Positions 19,885 through 30,093 of a DNA stretch of 64,000 bases are shown here, piece after piece. How positions within the stretch are numbered: the stretch's first letter is position 1; each line of letters begins with the position of its first letter. The stretch spans positions 177,793 through 241,792 of the forward strand of contig JAQMWT010000373.1 in NCBI GenBank assembly GCA_029834535.1, in the 5' to 3' direction. Source of the stretch: Chrysophaeum taylorii. Taxonomy: Eukaryota; Sar; Pelagophyceae; Pelagomonadales; Pelagomonadaceae. Made by a program: the position numbers and the translations under genes. The notes below the pieces were generated by a model that made no database searches, was not told where the DNA came from, and worked only from the letters and a program-made list of their open reading frames with translations.

Positions 19885-20494
19885 ATGCCAAAACTTCCAC
19901 TTTCTATTGTCGCACCAGCATTTATTTATTTGTCTGTAACATGTCGGCCGGACATCACCACCTTGTGCAACAAATGCTGCAAAGGGATGCACAACCCCGA
20001 CCAAACACACCTTCTGCACTTATATGTTTTACTTCGCTACTTAAAGGGCACTCCGAATGACTCCCTTGACTATTCATCCGACAGCCCGTCTATTACCCCC
20101 TTTATTCAGCATCTGATCGCTCGCTATCCTGAACTGCATCACCTTCGTTCACCTATTATCTGTTTTACTGATGCAAGCTTTGCTGATCGTTCTGACCCTC
20201 GCTTACGATCCAATTCTGGTGCGTGTATATTCATTCGTCTTTGGCAATCTCGTATTTTGGTCTAGCAAACGACAGACTCTCACTGCCAAGAGCACCATGG
20301 AAGCTGAACTCATCGCCGCCAGCGCAGCCGCTGATGAATGTCACTGGTTCTATAAGCTTTTCTCAGCTCACCCCTATCTGTTTTCGTGTGATCAAGCTCA
20401 CGCTATCCCATTGCTTATTGACAACGCTAGCGCACTACATGTCGCGCTAATCATCCTAAAGTCACCTCCTATTCTAGGGTTAGAACTCACTTAA
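19885..20494 (+). pseudogene. RNase H of the Copia-methyltransferase element
   Basis: SVTCRPDIT is followed by CFTDASFADRSDPRLRSNSG (catalytic Asp region, about 20160-20220). After a frame change near 20230 comes FWSSKRQTLTAKSTMEAEL (about 20256-20310), the classical Copia RNase H core. RPDIT marks the RT-RNase H connection. Confidence 0.8.
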
Positions 20495-20559
20495 CTACTT
20501 TGCCACGTTTAGTAGTAGTAAGGATTTATAAGAAAACGCTGTGTTATTTAGTCACACCG

Positions 20560-20655
20560 GCTGTCCTCCCCTAGTTTAGGAGACAGGATCGAGGACAGAC
20601 TACCACTGTTCTCACGCTCTGCTGAAGGGTAACACAGTTGTGATTACTGTTCTCT
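20560..20655 (+). repeat. right LTR of the Copia-methyltransferase element (approximate)
   Basis: This is the matching copy of 11479-11570, with 62 identical bases at 20594-20655. From 20656 to 20874 no gene is seen. Confidence 0.7.
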
Positions 20656-20874
20656 ACAAGCCTTCGCCGATCTGGACCACCACCACTAGAGTACGAAGGA
20701 GTGACTTCGGCGGGAGACCTTCAAAACACGCAGACCGACGGTTCGGGAGTATACGCCCTACGTAGTAGCGCGGGACATCGTCGTCCTTGCGGTAATTATT
20801 TGTCAAAGAGACGCCTATTTTTAAAATGCCGCCAAGGTCCTGATGATCAGATCAATTCGGTACGGCTCTCGAAT

Positions 20875-22542
20875 TCAGAGCTCGTCGTCACCGTCGGGTG
20901 GGGTCGTCCGGAGGAGGAGGCGATCCAGGGCGGGGGCGTATCTTGGGCCGAGATGAGCGAGCTTGTCGTGGTGGCGCGGCGGGAGCCAGGCGAAGAGAGA
21001 ATCTAGGCGAGGTCCGATATCGGGGGCAAGAGCCTCGATGGTCTGGGGGGTTGCCCGGGCGAAGAGGCGGTCCCCGAGCATTGCGAGGTTGGAATCTCCG
21101 ACGGCTGCTCTGATTGTCGCGGCCAGCGCCGCTCCCAGCTGGTCCTGCGGGAGGTCGTCGACGGCCGGGGCGGCGGCGGCCGCGGCCATCGAGAGTGCCT
21201 TGCGGTCGTCTTCGTCCGCGGGCGGTGCCGAGGCGACGTAGTCTAGCAAGGCGGCAACGGCGTCGCGACGCGTCTGGCCTTCGAGCTTCGGGAGCGCTAC
21301 GCCGAGGGCAGAACACGCGTTGCGGCGAACTTTTCGCGAAGCGAACGAATCCGAAAGGATTTCGCGAGCGTAATCCACAAGCTGCCTGGCGAAGGCGGGA
21401 TCGTCGGCGAGGTAGCCCGCGGCGCGGAGGGCGCCGGCGGCCACCTTGGGCGGCCCTTTGAGCGCGTCCGCGACGGCGCTTCGCAGCCTCTCGCACGGCC
21501 TGACTTTCGCGACGTTGCCTATCGCGAACACCGCTTGCGCTTGCGCCTTTGGGTGTTGCTTTGGGGCCGCGAGCGCATTTATGACCTCGGCCGGCATTCC
21601 GCCGCGTTGTTCTACGAGACGCGGCGCGGCGACGCCGAGGGCGCGACAGGCGGCGGCGGCCGCGTCCGGGTCTCGGTCGAGGGCGACGGCCGCGACGGCC
21701 CTCACCAGATCTTCTTCGTCATCACAATCCAGCTCGAAGAGCGCCGCGGCCACTCGACACCCGGCGGCTCGGAGCTTGCGGTCCGAGTGTCGGCAATACC
21801 TCGCGGCCGTCGCCGGCTGCCGAAGCTCGGGGTGAGTCGAGCACCCCCTTTCCAGCACTTTAGCCGACGCGAGCGAAGGCGGGCCTATTCTCGTGATGGG
21901 CGGCAACGCGTGAAACAGCAGCGCCGCCGCCAGGACCTCGGCGACCGCGGGGTCATCGGCGGCGCGCCCGACGAGGGCGGGGGCGTGTTTACGGAGCGCG
22001 GGGGTCGCTGCTTTTCGACACGAATCCTGCTCCAAAACGACGCGGAGAACGCGCCACTCGCATGCATCAAAGGCCGCGCCAATGTGCCTGGCGAGGTGCG
22101 GAGTGTCCGAGGGGCACCGCTCGCACAGCGCCGCGAGGGCCTCGGGCGCGAGACGACCTTCGATCAATCGATCGACGACGCGTCTGTGAGCTGGAGGAGC
22201 GACGGCCGTCAAGGACTTTGGCGGAGCCCGGACCGCCGCCGCCAGCACGCTCCAGGCCTCTTCCCGCTGGAGCGTCGGGAGCAGCGTGGGCCACGACGCG
22301 AACACGAGCTGCGGCTTGGCGCCGCAGAACGCGACCACGAACTCCTCGAACCCCTCGGGAAGACCACCCTCCACGACTACGAGTCGCCCAAAGTCGGGGG
22401 CGACCTCCTCGACCATCAACGCCATCGCCCCGTATTCGCGCCGGTGCGCGACGCACCACGCGGCCGCCTCGCGACGGGCCCCCGGGGGTGCCCAAGGCAG
22501 CAACCGCAGCGTCTTTGAGATGCGAGTCGGAGGAGGAGACAT
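20875..22542 (-). CDS. HEAT/armadillo-type helical repeat protein
   Basis: The 555-residue frame starts at ATG 22540-22542 (an open extension upstream begins with GTG and was rejected). It is almost entirely alpha-helical, with Ala/Arg/Leu-rich pairs of helices about 35-40 residues apart, such as AQAVFAIGNVAKVRPCERLR, AGALRAAGYLADDPAFARQL and RRNACSALGVALPKLEG. That is the pattern of HEAT or armadillo repeats, scaffolds for protein-protein contact. I see no catalytic motif, signal peptide or membrane segment. Third-position G/C is extreme, as in the other host genes. The precise family is not recognised. Confidence 0.7.
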   Translation of the reverse strand: MSPPPTRISKTLRLLPWAPPGARREAAAWCVAHRREYGAMALMVEEVAPDFGRLVVVEGGLPEGFEEFVVAFCGAKPQLVFASWPTLLPTLQREEAWSVLAAAVRAPPKSLTAVAPPAHRRVVDRLIEGRLAPEALAALCERCPSDTPHLARHIGAAFDACEWRVLRVVLEQDSCRKAATPALRKHAPALVGRAADDPAVAEVLAAALLFHALPPITRIGPPSLASAKVLERGCSTHPELRQPATAARYCRHSDRKLRAAGCRVAAALFELDCDDEEDLVRAVAAVALDRDPDAAAAACRALGVAAPRLVEQRGGMPAEVINALAAPKQHPKAQAQAVFAIGNVAKVRPCERLRSAVADALKGPPKVAAGALRAAGYLADDPAFARQLVDYAREILSDSFASRKVRRNACSALGVALPKLEGQTRRDAVAALLDYVASAPPADEDDRKALSMAAAAAAPAVDDLPQDQLGAALAATIRAAVGDSNLAMLGDRLFARATPQTIEALAPDIGPRLDSLFAWLPPRHHDKLAHLGPRYAPALDRLLLRTTPPDGDDEL

Positions 22543-22833
22543 CCTAACCGCCGCCGCCGCGTCGTATAACGGACTAAACCAACGGATGATCCTGAAACTG
22601 TGGCCGAGATCACACACCTGCTGCGCGAGATCAACAACAACGTATATTCATTCTGTGCCACAGGGAAAAGCTTGGTTGTTTTCGCCGCCGCTCACTTGTG
22701 AAGAAGAACCTGGTGGCGGTGTGGAAGCATCGAGTGGGAGTAAGCGTGAAACTGCCCTGAGCTAGTAGTAGCTGCCTGGTTCCGCTTGGCCAAAGTCGTC
22801 GGTCGTCAACCCTTAGTCCGTCCGTCCTGAGAG

Positions 22834-25214
22834 ATGGCGTCCATCATCATCATCACCGAGCGACCGACGACGCGCCGCGTAGCCGTGATCACACAACATA
22901 ACCGGAGGAAGAGCCGAGAGCGACGCATCCACAATCGTCGACGATCGGCGGGTTTCCAGTCCGAGATGATAATGTTTGACGACGACTCTGCTCTGAAGAA
23001 AATTCGTTCAAAATGCACGCCCGGAGAAGAAACAACCTGCTGAACGTATTGTCGTTGATGATGATGGAGTCTTTTCTTCGGCTCCCACGCCTCGCACACA
23101 TAGTACGAAACCGCGAGGCCGAGCGCCTCCTTTTGAGTTTCCGAACGCGCGATTGGTCGAAGAGTACCACCTGGACCGGAACTATAAAGCTCAGAATCGC
23201 GCTCGACGGGGACGTCCAGCGCTGGCGGACGCAGGATTTTAGCGGATTGGTCGATAAACTACTCGTGTCGAGCATCGCGTGTGATCGATCACGAAACTCA
23301 AAACTCGCGTGGAATTCGTGTATCGGCGTGGCTCTTCCTTTACGACGTCTAACATCGCGACCTCAACAACAATTCAAGCTGCTTCTTCTCTCTACGGTCA
23401 CGACGACCCGCATCGCCAAAATTAGGTCTCGCCAACGACGAGGAGACTGGCCTCGAATTCGCCTCTGCGATCGAGACCTCGTCGGCCGGGACCGTCGAAG
23501 AGGGCGTGTTGATCGCGCTCGAGAACCGCGGCTGGGTGTGGTCGAGTTGCGCCGAGACCGGCCCTCGAGGAGGTGGTTTTCGCAGTAACTTCAAGAAGAA
23601 AGACCGGCGAGTCTCCGTCGCGCAGCGCTGCCGCAAACATAACATCCGCAAGACTACATCGCCGTTTCGAAGGAGCCCAACTCGTTCGTTCCGCGGCTCG
23701 GACCAAGCGCGCGTCGAGGAGTCGGTGCAGCGTCGTCGCCACAACTCTGGCCGCCGCCGCCGCTTTGCTCGAGTCCTCCGAGGATGGCTTTGTCAGCCTA
23801 TACTCGTCATAAAGGCTTCCCCCCGCGTTTGTCGCCGCCAACGTACGTCTCACCGTCCTCGCGAGACCACGCGAGCTCGACTTGACGATCCCCCGGCGGC
23901 TCTTACGAGGGCGTGATAATACTGCGGGCAAACCGTCCTGCGCAACAACGGCAGCGTCTACGTCGAGTTCGACTTCGAAGGCCAGTCCAAGAAGCGCCTG
24001 CCTCATAACACAGAACGGTTTCGGTCGACCTTACAACATGTGGTCTGCGACGACCCACGTCGTCGCTCTCTCGAGCTACGAAGTAATCGTGGACCTCGAC
24101 GATTCGAGAAGAAGGGCCACTTGATAAGCCGGGCAGGTATTTCACGGCAAAAATCTCGACGCCGTCTCTTTCCTCCAACCGGTATGATCGAGCAGATCCT
24201 GTTGACGGTCCGAGACGTGGTGGCAGCACGCGAGAACGAACGAGTACCTCCGAGTCGCCGCCGGCCCTAAAAAAAGGCGCGCTTTAGGGCAGGGCGTCGA
24301 CGACAAGGAATGCCGCCGCGACGTATGCTTGCGAGCGGAGCTTCAGAGCGAGGCCTCCACGGCTCACCAGGACGCGCGACGTCTCCGACGCGTGCCTCGA
24401 GCTTCTCGCGTCCATCGTTGATTCTTGGGGGCGATGACGCGATGCTACGACGACGCACAGCGGTCCTAACACCAGCTTCAAATTCCCTCGTCATCACTCG
24501 CCTGGTCGTAGATGCAAGAGTTTGCTCTGGTTCGCGTCGGGCGGCAGGAGTTCTGGCCCGACGACGAACCGACGTCGGATTCGAGGCGACGCATGCCGGC
24601 GACCGGGCCGAGCTCGCGAGGTGAAAGGACAACGCGCATCGTCATCCGGCCCTTCTCGGCGTCGAGGAATATACTCGAGGCGGCGGCACGTCGTCAACGA
24701 CGATCAACCTCGCTTCGTTCGTCGACGCCCAGCCAACAAAACCCGTGGACAGCAGCCTCGAAGAAGACGCGATGGTGCGACTCGAACGCGACCTCGTCGC
24801 CGACATGGAAATTTTGCGAGGGTCGTCGAGTACGTCCTGTCCGACCACCGGCCGCTGTCTTCCACGTCGCTCGGGTGGCCCAGTCCGTTAAATCTCTTGT
24901 TCGCTCGGGTCCACGCCGTACGTCTACGCCGAGTCACCGACGCGACTCGCCTCGGCCAGCTTCTCGCCACTTCTCGAACGCGTCGCCACAATCCACGACG
25001 GCGCAACAACAACAAATAAAGCATGCGAAGAAGACTTCTATACGCCAACGAGTCACCCAGTGTCGGACTGCGATCCGGCATCGCGAGACGACCTCCGACT
25101 AAACCGAAAGACGGCGACGTGCCACCAGATTCATCGTTCCTTCCTTTGCTTGTACCACGGCCGGCACGACGAGCAACGGACACCAAGCGGCTGATGAACG
25201 CTGCGAATGAATAG
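22834..25214 (+). pseudogene. frame-broken coding region of unknown family
   Basis: Blocks of coding-like plus-strand sequence lie in alternating frames. They start with MASIIIITERPTTRR at 22834, then RIVVDDDGVFSSAPTPRTHS (about 23045), NDEETGLEFASAIETSSAGT (about 23430), LRNNGSVYVEFDFEGQSKKR (about 23937), DAQPTKPVDSSLEEDAMVRL (about 24725) and YVYAESPTRLASASFSPLLE (about 24920). Frame switches occur every few hundred bases without clear intron boundaries. It may be a multi-exon gene, a decayed gene or a region of sequencing indels. Minus-strand frame 23422-24006 is also long but competes with the better plus-strand blocks. No domain is recognised. Confidence 0.35.
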
Positions 25215-25224
25215 TTAACGCTCT

Positions 25225-25249
25225 GAATAATAATAATAATAATAATAAC
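25225..25249. repeat. (AAT)n microsatellite
   Basis: About seven AAT units lie upstream of the IQ/WW/ankyrin gene. The rest of 25250-25556 holds no gene. Confidence 0.8.
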
Positions 25250-25556
25250 CATCTCGGTTCGTTGAGTTGGTTGCGGTGGTTGAGCAGAGTGGCTTGTGCC
25301 GCCTTCACCAGCGCCTCCGACGGCGTTTTCAAACAACAACAACAACAACGCGGGGTGAGAAGTTGTGATGCACAAGCCGTATATAGTTTAGGCGGGGGGT
25401 GGGCGTCGCGTTCGCAGCAGTGACAACATCATCCATCTCTCCGGAAAGGAAGGTCCTCTCTCAAGCAAACAAACCCTAATTGAGTGTCGACGACCTCTTA
25501 AAACCATAATTGATTCAAGAAAGGATACCTTTCTTTTCGCTCCGTTATTGATTGGT

Positions 25557-28500
25557 ATGTCTGCGGAGGTCGACGCCCTCCAGGCCGAGACGGATGCGTT
25601 GGTCGCGAGATGCAAGAGACGACGACGACGAAAAAAGCGACCGCCACCGGCGGCGCTCGAGACAAGCACGGAGCCGTTGTCGTTCGGGGCGCAAGTTGAG
25701 GAAGGCAGCAGCTTCGTCCCGACGACGACGACGACGACCAGGGAGACGCTCGAGCGCGAACGCGAGAGGCTGGCGCGGCTGGAGAAGTCGAGGGCGGCGC
25801 AGGCTGCGCTCGACGCGATCGGAGGGCTGGAGCGGTGCGCGCGGAAGTTCGTGCTGGCGCGGGATTTGGCCGCTGTCCAAGTCCAGAGACGCGTCAGGGG
25901 CATGATTGGACGGTTCCTCGCGAGACACAGGCGCGAGGAGCGCGCTGTCGAGGCTAAGTGGGTCGAGGTGTGCGACCGGCAGTCGGGGGAACACTGGTAC
26001 CACAACACGCTGACGGGGGAGTCGAGCTGGGACCCGCCGGAAGGCTTGCGAGGCGTCGTTCCGGTTCGCGCGGAGCAAGTCAACCTCCCCCCCCTCGTGC
26101 CGTCGCCTCAAAAAAAAACCGCGCCGCTCGTTGCGCGGACGCCACGGGTGTATGAAGACGAGTGCGGGTGGAGTTTGAGCGAAGAACCGGAAATAAACGA
26201 GGACGAAAAGGTTTTGTCGTCGTCGTCGTCGAACATCGTCCGACCCGACGGTTCTGTGAGCAAGGTGAGGCTGCGGGAGGCCGTAATGGAGACGCTGCGG
26301 CACCGCACCTTTGACTCGGTCTCGACGGTGGCGCGCAAGACAACCACATTTCTCCACTACTCGAAGAACGGCGCCCGCCCGAGGGTATTTCCGGTCTACG
26401 ATCAGCAGCAGCATCAATACATGGCCGCCGTGCCCGTCTTGGGGGCCGGCAGCCCGACGACGACAAGACGGCAGGGGCGCGTGGCAGCACAGCGCTCGCT
26501 CGCGATCCGCGACGTCCCGCACGCCGGCTTTGAAATTAGTCCACCCACCTCTGACGCGGTCGGCGGCTTTGCGAGGCGCGCGTGCTTCAACTGCTGGAGC
26601 TCGGGCCAACGGTCCTGCGCGCTGCACCGCGAGGAAAAGGTGGTGGTCGAATCGTCGTCGTCGGTCCTCATGTGCCAGAACTGGGACCTCTTCGTCCTCG
26701 AGCAAAAGTATCGGGCGGAGGGCACGGCGACCGTCCGAGGCTTGAGATACGACCGGGAGCGCAAGGGGTTCGTGCCGACAATCGAGCACGAGCACCCCAT
26801 CTATCGCGAGGTGGCGAGGCTAGTGCGCGACTCGAACTTTACGAAAAGACGACGATGGCACCAGTACTGCTGCATCATGTCGATCGTCGAGCAGTTGAGA
26901 GTAGGGAACGTCGAGGGGCGCCGCGCCGACGCGTCTTCGAAATTACTCGTACTCAAGCGCACGATGCGCAACCGCACCGTGGTGACCGGCTTTACCAAAA
27001 CGGTCCTCCGACACTTCCCGGTCGGTCCCTGCTCGGAGCCGCCCTCGGACCGCGTCGCGCTCGTGAAGTCGCCGCCCCTTCCCTTTCCCGCGGCACTTTA
27101 CTCGCCCCGGGCCTACGCGCTCCCGGCGCCCAGGACGGTCCCGATGCCGAAGCCACCCTCCCCTGGCGATGGTGACTCTTCGACGACGACAACAGGTCTC
27201 GAAGCCCTCCGCGCGGCCAAGTACCCCTCGCCGCACACCGTTTGCTTTGCCACGTTCTCGCGCAAGCCGCGAGACTTAGCAATCGGCGGCCTGCCCGCGG
27301 AACTCGCGGCGTACCAGCTCGTCCAGGCGATCGTCCCGCCGCAGTTCGGAAACTTGACCGTGATGGAGCGGCTGGCCATCCTGTGCCCGCTCTCCGACGA
27401 ACGGGTGAACGCGACCTGGTACGACACCTTCAAGTGTCCGCCGGCGAACCAAATCTTCGTCTACCGAATGCTCGAACACCTTTTGAACTCGAGGATGGCA
27501 CCGACGATCGCGATCGCGACGCGCGTCAGGCCCTCGCAGCGCCACGCCTTTGGCACGAACCGCCCCGAGCAGACGGGCGAAGACCAAGACCTCGGGTTCC
27601 GCACTTCCACGCACGCCGCGGGCTACGACCTCGTCGTCGTCGCGTCGACGATCCTCGTCCCGTTCGTCCCCGGCGCGGACGTCGCTTCGCCAAACCTGCC
27701 GTCGGCCGGTGCGACAACAACAACGCGCGTCGACACCTCGTACCCGTTCTGCGAACCCTCGACGAGACCAAACACGACGTTGGACCACTACCACCTCTGC
27801 CTCGTCGACCAGAGCTCGCCCAATCGAGAGCAGGTCTTCACGGTGCTGGGCGCGCAGGACGTCGGCCGATTTATGCTCCACTGCGACGCCGCGCTCCCCC
27901 TCGGTCCGTTCCACGCGAGCATCTACCGCAGCTGGAGTTTCCAGCAGCGCGACCGCTTCGAGGAGTTTTTCACCGACGACGGCGTCGCCTATTTCTACGA
28001 CCGTCGAGCGGGAGAAACGTTTTGGGAGCGTCCGCTCGCCGACTGCGAAAAGAAGAGCGTCATCGAAGGCGGCGTCAGGGTCGATCCCGAGGACAACTTT
28101 CGCGACTCTACGAGCCATTACCCGACCCACGAAGTCCGGAAGCTCACTCGTCGACATTGCGAGACTGAAGACGAAATTGTTTCGCGACGTCGCACCGCGG
28201 CGCTCGCCATCACGATCGCGAGGGACGATGGCACCCTGCCGCTGCCCAAGCACGATCGACAACGAGAAACAACCTCTATTCCTCCTCCTCCTGGACAAGA
28301 GCAGCCAGGCGTTGTTACCAAGGAGCAAACAACGGCGGCTTTGGCTTTGGCGGCGGCGGCGGCGCCGCAAAAGCCGAAGCCAAAGCCAAAGCCGCCGCCG
28401 CCAGAACCAAAAGTAGAGAGTCCCCGGGAAGAGGCCAAGGTTCCAGAGACGGCGGCGACACTCGCGGCGTCGATCACGGCCGCGCTGCTGCCTGCGCTCT

Positions 28501-29663
28501 CGAGCGCAGCCCCGGTAGACCTCCTCAAGCTCGGCTTGGGGCTCGGGATGGGTCTCGGCGCGAACTCGACCCTCAAACTCGACATCATCAAGACGACGGG
28601 AGAGCTCGCGCCAGAGGACCGCCTCTCGGAGACGCAGGTGCGCGTCGCCAAGGAGGCCCAAGACCGCGCGCTGGAAATCGGGCTTCCAATTGGCGTCGCC
28701 GCGACCACCGTCGAGAACCCCGAGCGGGACGCCCTCGACCGCGCGGAAGAAGATGAGACGCAACAACAGAATCTCAACAAAACAACGTTGACAAAGACGC
28801 CCGACGAGAGGACGCCGAGCGAAGCCCCCCGGCTCGGGGTCGACACCGAGGCCATCGCCCGCCGAATCCCGGTGGTCGCACACCCCGATTACTACACTCA
28901 CCCCGTCGCCGCTTCCAGCCACCGTCTTGGCGACGAGCCGGGATCGCTGTTGCGGCGCGTCGCCGAGGCACTGCCCGACGGCTTCTTCGCGGCGATCCAC
29001 GCCACGCACGTCGGCCCCGCAAAGTGCGACTACCTCCCGTGGATCCCCAACCTGCCCGCGTCGAAACCGATTGGTAGAATCAAACCGAGGAGTGCGGCCG
29101 AGGACTGGTACGCTGTCGGCTTTGACCCTTGGAGCGCTGGGAAGGAGCCTCTCTCGACCGAATTCGTGCGGTCTCTCCACTCCAAGGCCGACGCAGTCCT
29201 GGAGGCGCCACCCAACGCGACCGACGACAGCTTTATCGACGTGATGGACCGCCACGGCCTCGCCTTGCAAGAAAACGAGGCAGCCCAAGCATCCAAGCTC
29301 GCGGAGGACTTCGAGACGCTCGCGTCCTGGGCGCGACACGGCAAGTATCGGGAGATCGAGGACGCCATGAACCAGCCCGACTGGCTCCTCCCGATCGACT
29401 ACCAGGATGCTCTCGGAAACTCCTTGTTGTCCATCGCGGTACAAAACGGCAACAAACGTATCGCCAAACTCTGCCTTCGAAGAGGCGCCAACATCAACTT
29501 GGCGAACAACACGGGCCAGACGGTCTTGCACTACGCTTACGCCTACGGCTTCGAGGACCTCGCCGAGTACTGCAAGACCAAGGGCGCCGACGACACCATC
29601 CTCAACGCCGACGGACTCACCTGCTACGAGGGCCTCTCCCTCACCGAGCTCGATTCTGTGTGA
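25557..29663 (+). CDS. IQ-WW-WW-ankyrin multidomain protein
   Basis: This is an uninterrupted 1,368-residue frame from ATG 25557 (the open frame begins 9 bp earlier at a TTG). Domains in order: basic coiled N-terminus; an IQ calmodulin-binding helix (VQVQRRVRGMIGRFLARHRR, about 106-126); a first WW domain (KWVEVCDRQSGEHWYHN through SSWDPPEGL, about 133-164); a long central region without known motif; a second WW-like domain (YFYDRRAGETFWERP, about 798-830); a Lys/Pro linker (about 938-953); and two or three ankyrin repeats at the C-terminus (DALGNSLLSIAVQNGN and NNTGQTVLHYAYAYG, about 1278-1365). WW domains bind proline motifs and ankyrin repeats bind proteins, so it is likely a cytoskeletal or signalling scaffold responsive to calmodulin. 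That role is inference. The absence of introns over 4.1 kb is notable. Confidence 0.85.
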   Translation: MSAEVDALQAETDALVARCKRRRRRKKRPPPAALETSTEPLSFGAQVEEGSSFVPTTTTTTRETLERERERLARLEKSRAAQAALDAIGGLERCARKFVLARDLAAVQVQRRVRGMIGRFLARHRREERAVEAKWVEVCDRQSGEHWYHNTLTGESSWDPPEGLRGVVPVRAEQVNLPPLVPSPQKKTAPLVARTPRVYEDECGWSLSEEPEINEDEKVLSSSSSNIVRPDGSVSKVRLREAVMETLRHRTFDSVSTVARKTTTFLHYSKNGARPRVFPVYDQQQHQYMAAVPVLGAGSPTTTRRQGRVAAQRSLAIRDVPHAGFEISPPTSDAVGGFARRACFNCWSSGQRSCALHREEKVVVESSSSVLMCQNWDLFVLEQKYRAEGTATVRGLRYDRERKGFVPTIEHEHPIYREVARLVRDSNFTKRRRWHQYCCIMSIVEQLRVGNVEGRRADASSKLLVLKRTMRNRTVVTGFTKTVLRHFPVGPCSEPPSDRVALVKSPPLPFPAALYSPRAYALPAPRTVPMPKPPSPGDGDSSTTTTGLEALRAAKYPSPHTVCFATFSRKPRDLAIGGLPAELAAYQLVQAIVPPQFGNLTVMERLAILCPLSDERVNATWYDTFKCPPANQIFVYRMLEHLLNSRMAPTIAIATRVRPSQRHAFGTNRPEQTGEDQDLGFRTSTHAAGYDLVVVASTILVPFVPGADVASPNLPSAGATTTTRVDTSYPFCEPSTRPNTTLDHYHLCLVDQSSPNREQVFTVLGAQDVGRFMLHCDAALPLGPFHASIYRSWSFQQRDRFEEFFTDDGVAYFYDRRAGETFWERPLADCEKKSVIEGGVRVDPEDNFRDSTSHYPTHEVRKLTRRHCETEDEIVSRRRTAALAITIARDDGTLPLPKHDRQRETTSIPPPPGQEQPGVVTKEQTTAALALAAAAAPQKPKPKPKPPPPEPKVESPREEAKVPETAATLAASITAALLPALSSAAPVDLLKLGLGLGMGLGANSTLKLDIIKTTGELAPEDRLSETQVRVAKEAQDRALEIGLPIGVAATTVENPERDALDRAEEDETQQQNLNKTTLTKTPDERTPSEAPRLGVDTEAIARRIPVVAHPDYYTHPVAASSHRLGDEPGSLLRRVAEALPDGFFAAIHATHVGPAKCDYLPWIPNLPASKPIGRIKPRSAAEDWYAVGFDPWSAGKEPLSTEFVRSLHSKADAVLEAPPNATDDSFIDVMDRHGLALQENEAAQASKLAEDFETLASWARHGKYREIEDAMNQPDWLLPIDYQDALGNSLLSIAVQNGNKRIAKLCLRRGANINLANNTGQTVLHYAYAYGFEDLAEYCKTKGADDTILNADGLTCYEGLSLTELDSV

Positions 29664-30067
29664 GCGGATGTTTCTCTATAATAGAAGGCTTCTTTCTTTT
29701 TCGAGGTTGCGCGTACGAATGACTCACATCCTAGTAGTCGAGCGCCAATGTTGCTTCGCATCGGTGGTAGTTAGTTCTCTATGCAGACAGACAGACAGAC
29801 AGACCGACGGTTTTTTTCCCATCCGAGGATACCAGAAGAGGATAATATATTGCTATGATGATCATCGGATGATGAATGGGGGCTCAAAGTTTTGAAAATT
29901 AAAATTGAGTCAGTACGGAGGTGTGTTGGAGCCGTCGCGTCTCGATTGCTCAAACAAAACGAGCGCCAGCAGAATGTGACTATTTTGCAGATGAGCTCGT
30001 CGCAACGCAGCAGCAGAAATACGACGCTTATTATATCGAACTTTCAAGGTTCCGGGCGATGACTATG
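29664..30067. other. 3' flank of the scaffold gene; no gene
   Basis: It contains a (CAGA)n tract at about 29782-29803 and is otherwise unremarkable. Confidence 0.5.
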
Positions 30068-30093
30068 GATATAACCAGCGTTGGGAATTCACT
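30068..30093. repeat. left target duplication and TIR of the hAT element
   Basis: GATATAAC (30068-30075) is followed by the inverted repeat at 30076-30093. Confidence 0.9.

Larger units (their letters stand above)
11479..20655 (+). mobile_element. Copia-type LTR retrotransposon carrying a cytosine-C5 methyltransferase
   Basis: A 9.2-kb element is bounded by direct repeats of about 92-96 bp (11479-11570 and 20560-20655). Domains in order on the plus strand are gag-like, retropepsin-like, DNA (cytosine-5) methyltransferase, integrase, reverse transcriptase and RNase H. Integrase before RT places it with Copia (Ty1) elements. The methyltransferase lies between protease and integrase, where ordinary Copia elements have nothing. 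Many frame changes and stops show this copy is dead. The right repeat differs from the left mainly in its first 35 bp, so the insertion is not very recent. No clear 5-bp target duplication could be fixed because the outer LTR edges are blurred. Confidence 0.85.

Noticed and set aside
23422-24006. 194-codon minus-strand ORF
   Set aside because: Possible, but plus-strand blocks on either side and within (for example YVEFDFEGQSKKRLP) are more protein-like; kept only as an alternative in the 22.8-25.2 kb entry.
25545-26795. 416-codon minus-strand ORF
   Set aside because: Antisense shadow of the scaffold gene N-terminus.
27276-29531. 751-codon minus-strand ORF under the IQ/WW/ankyrin gene
   Set aside because: High G/C third positions leave the antisense open; it has low complexity and no domain, while the plus strand has clear WW and ankyrin motifs.
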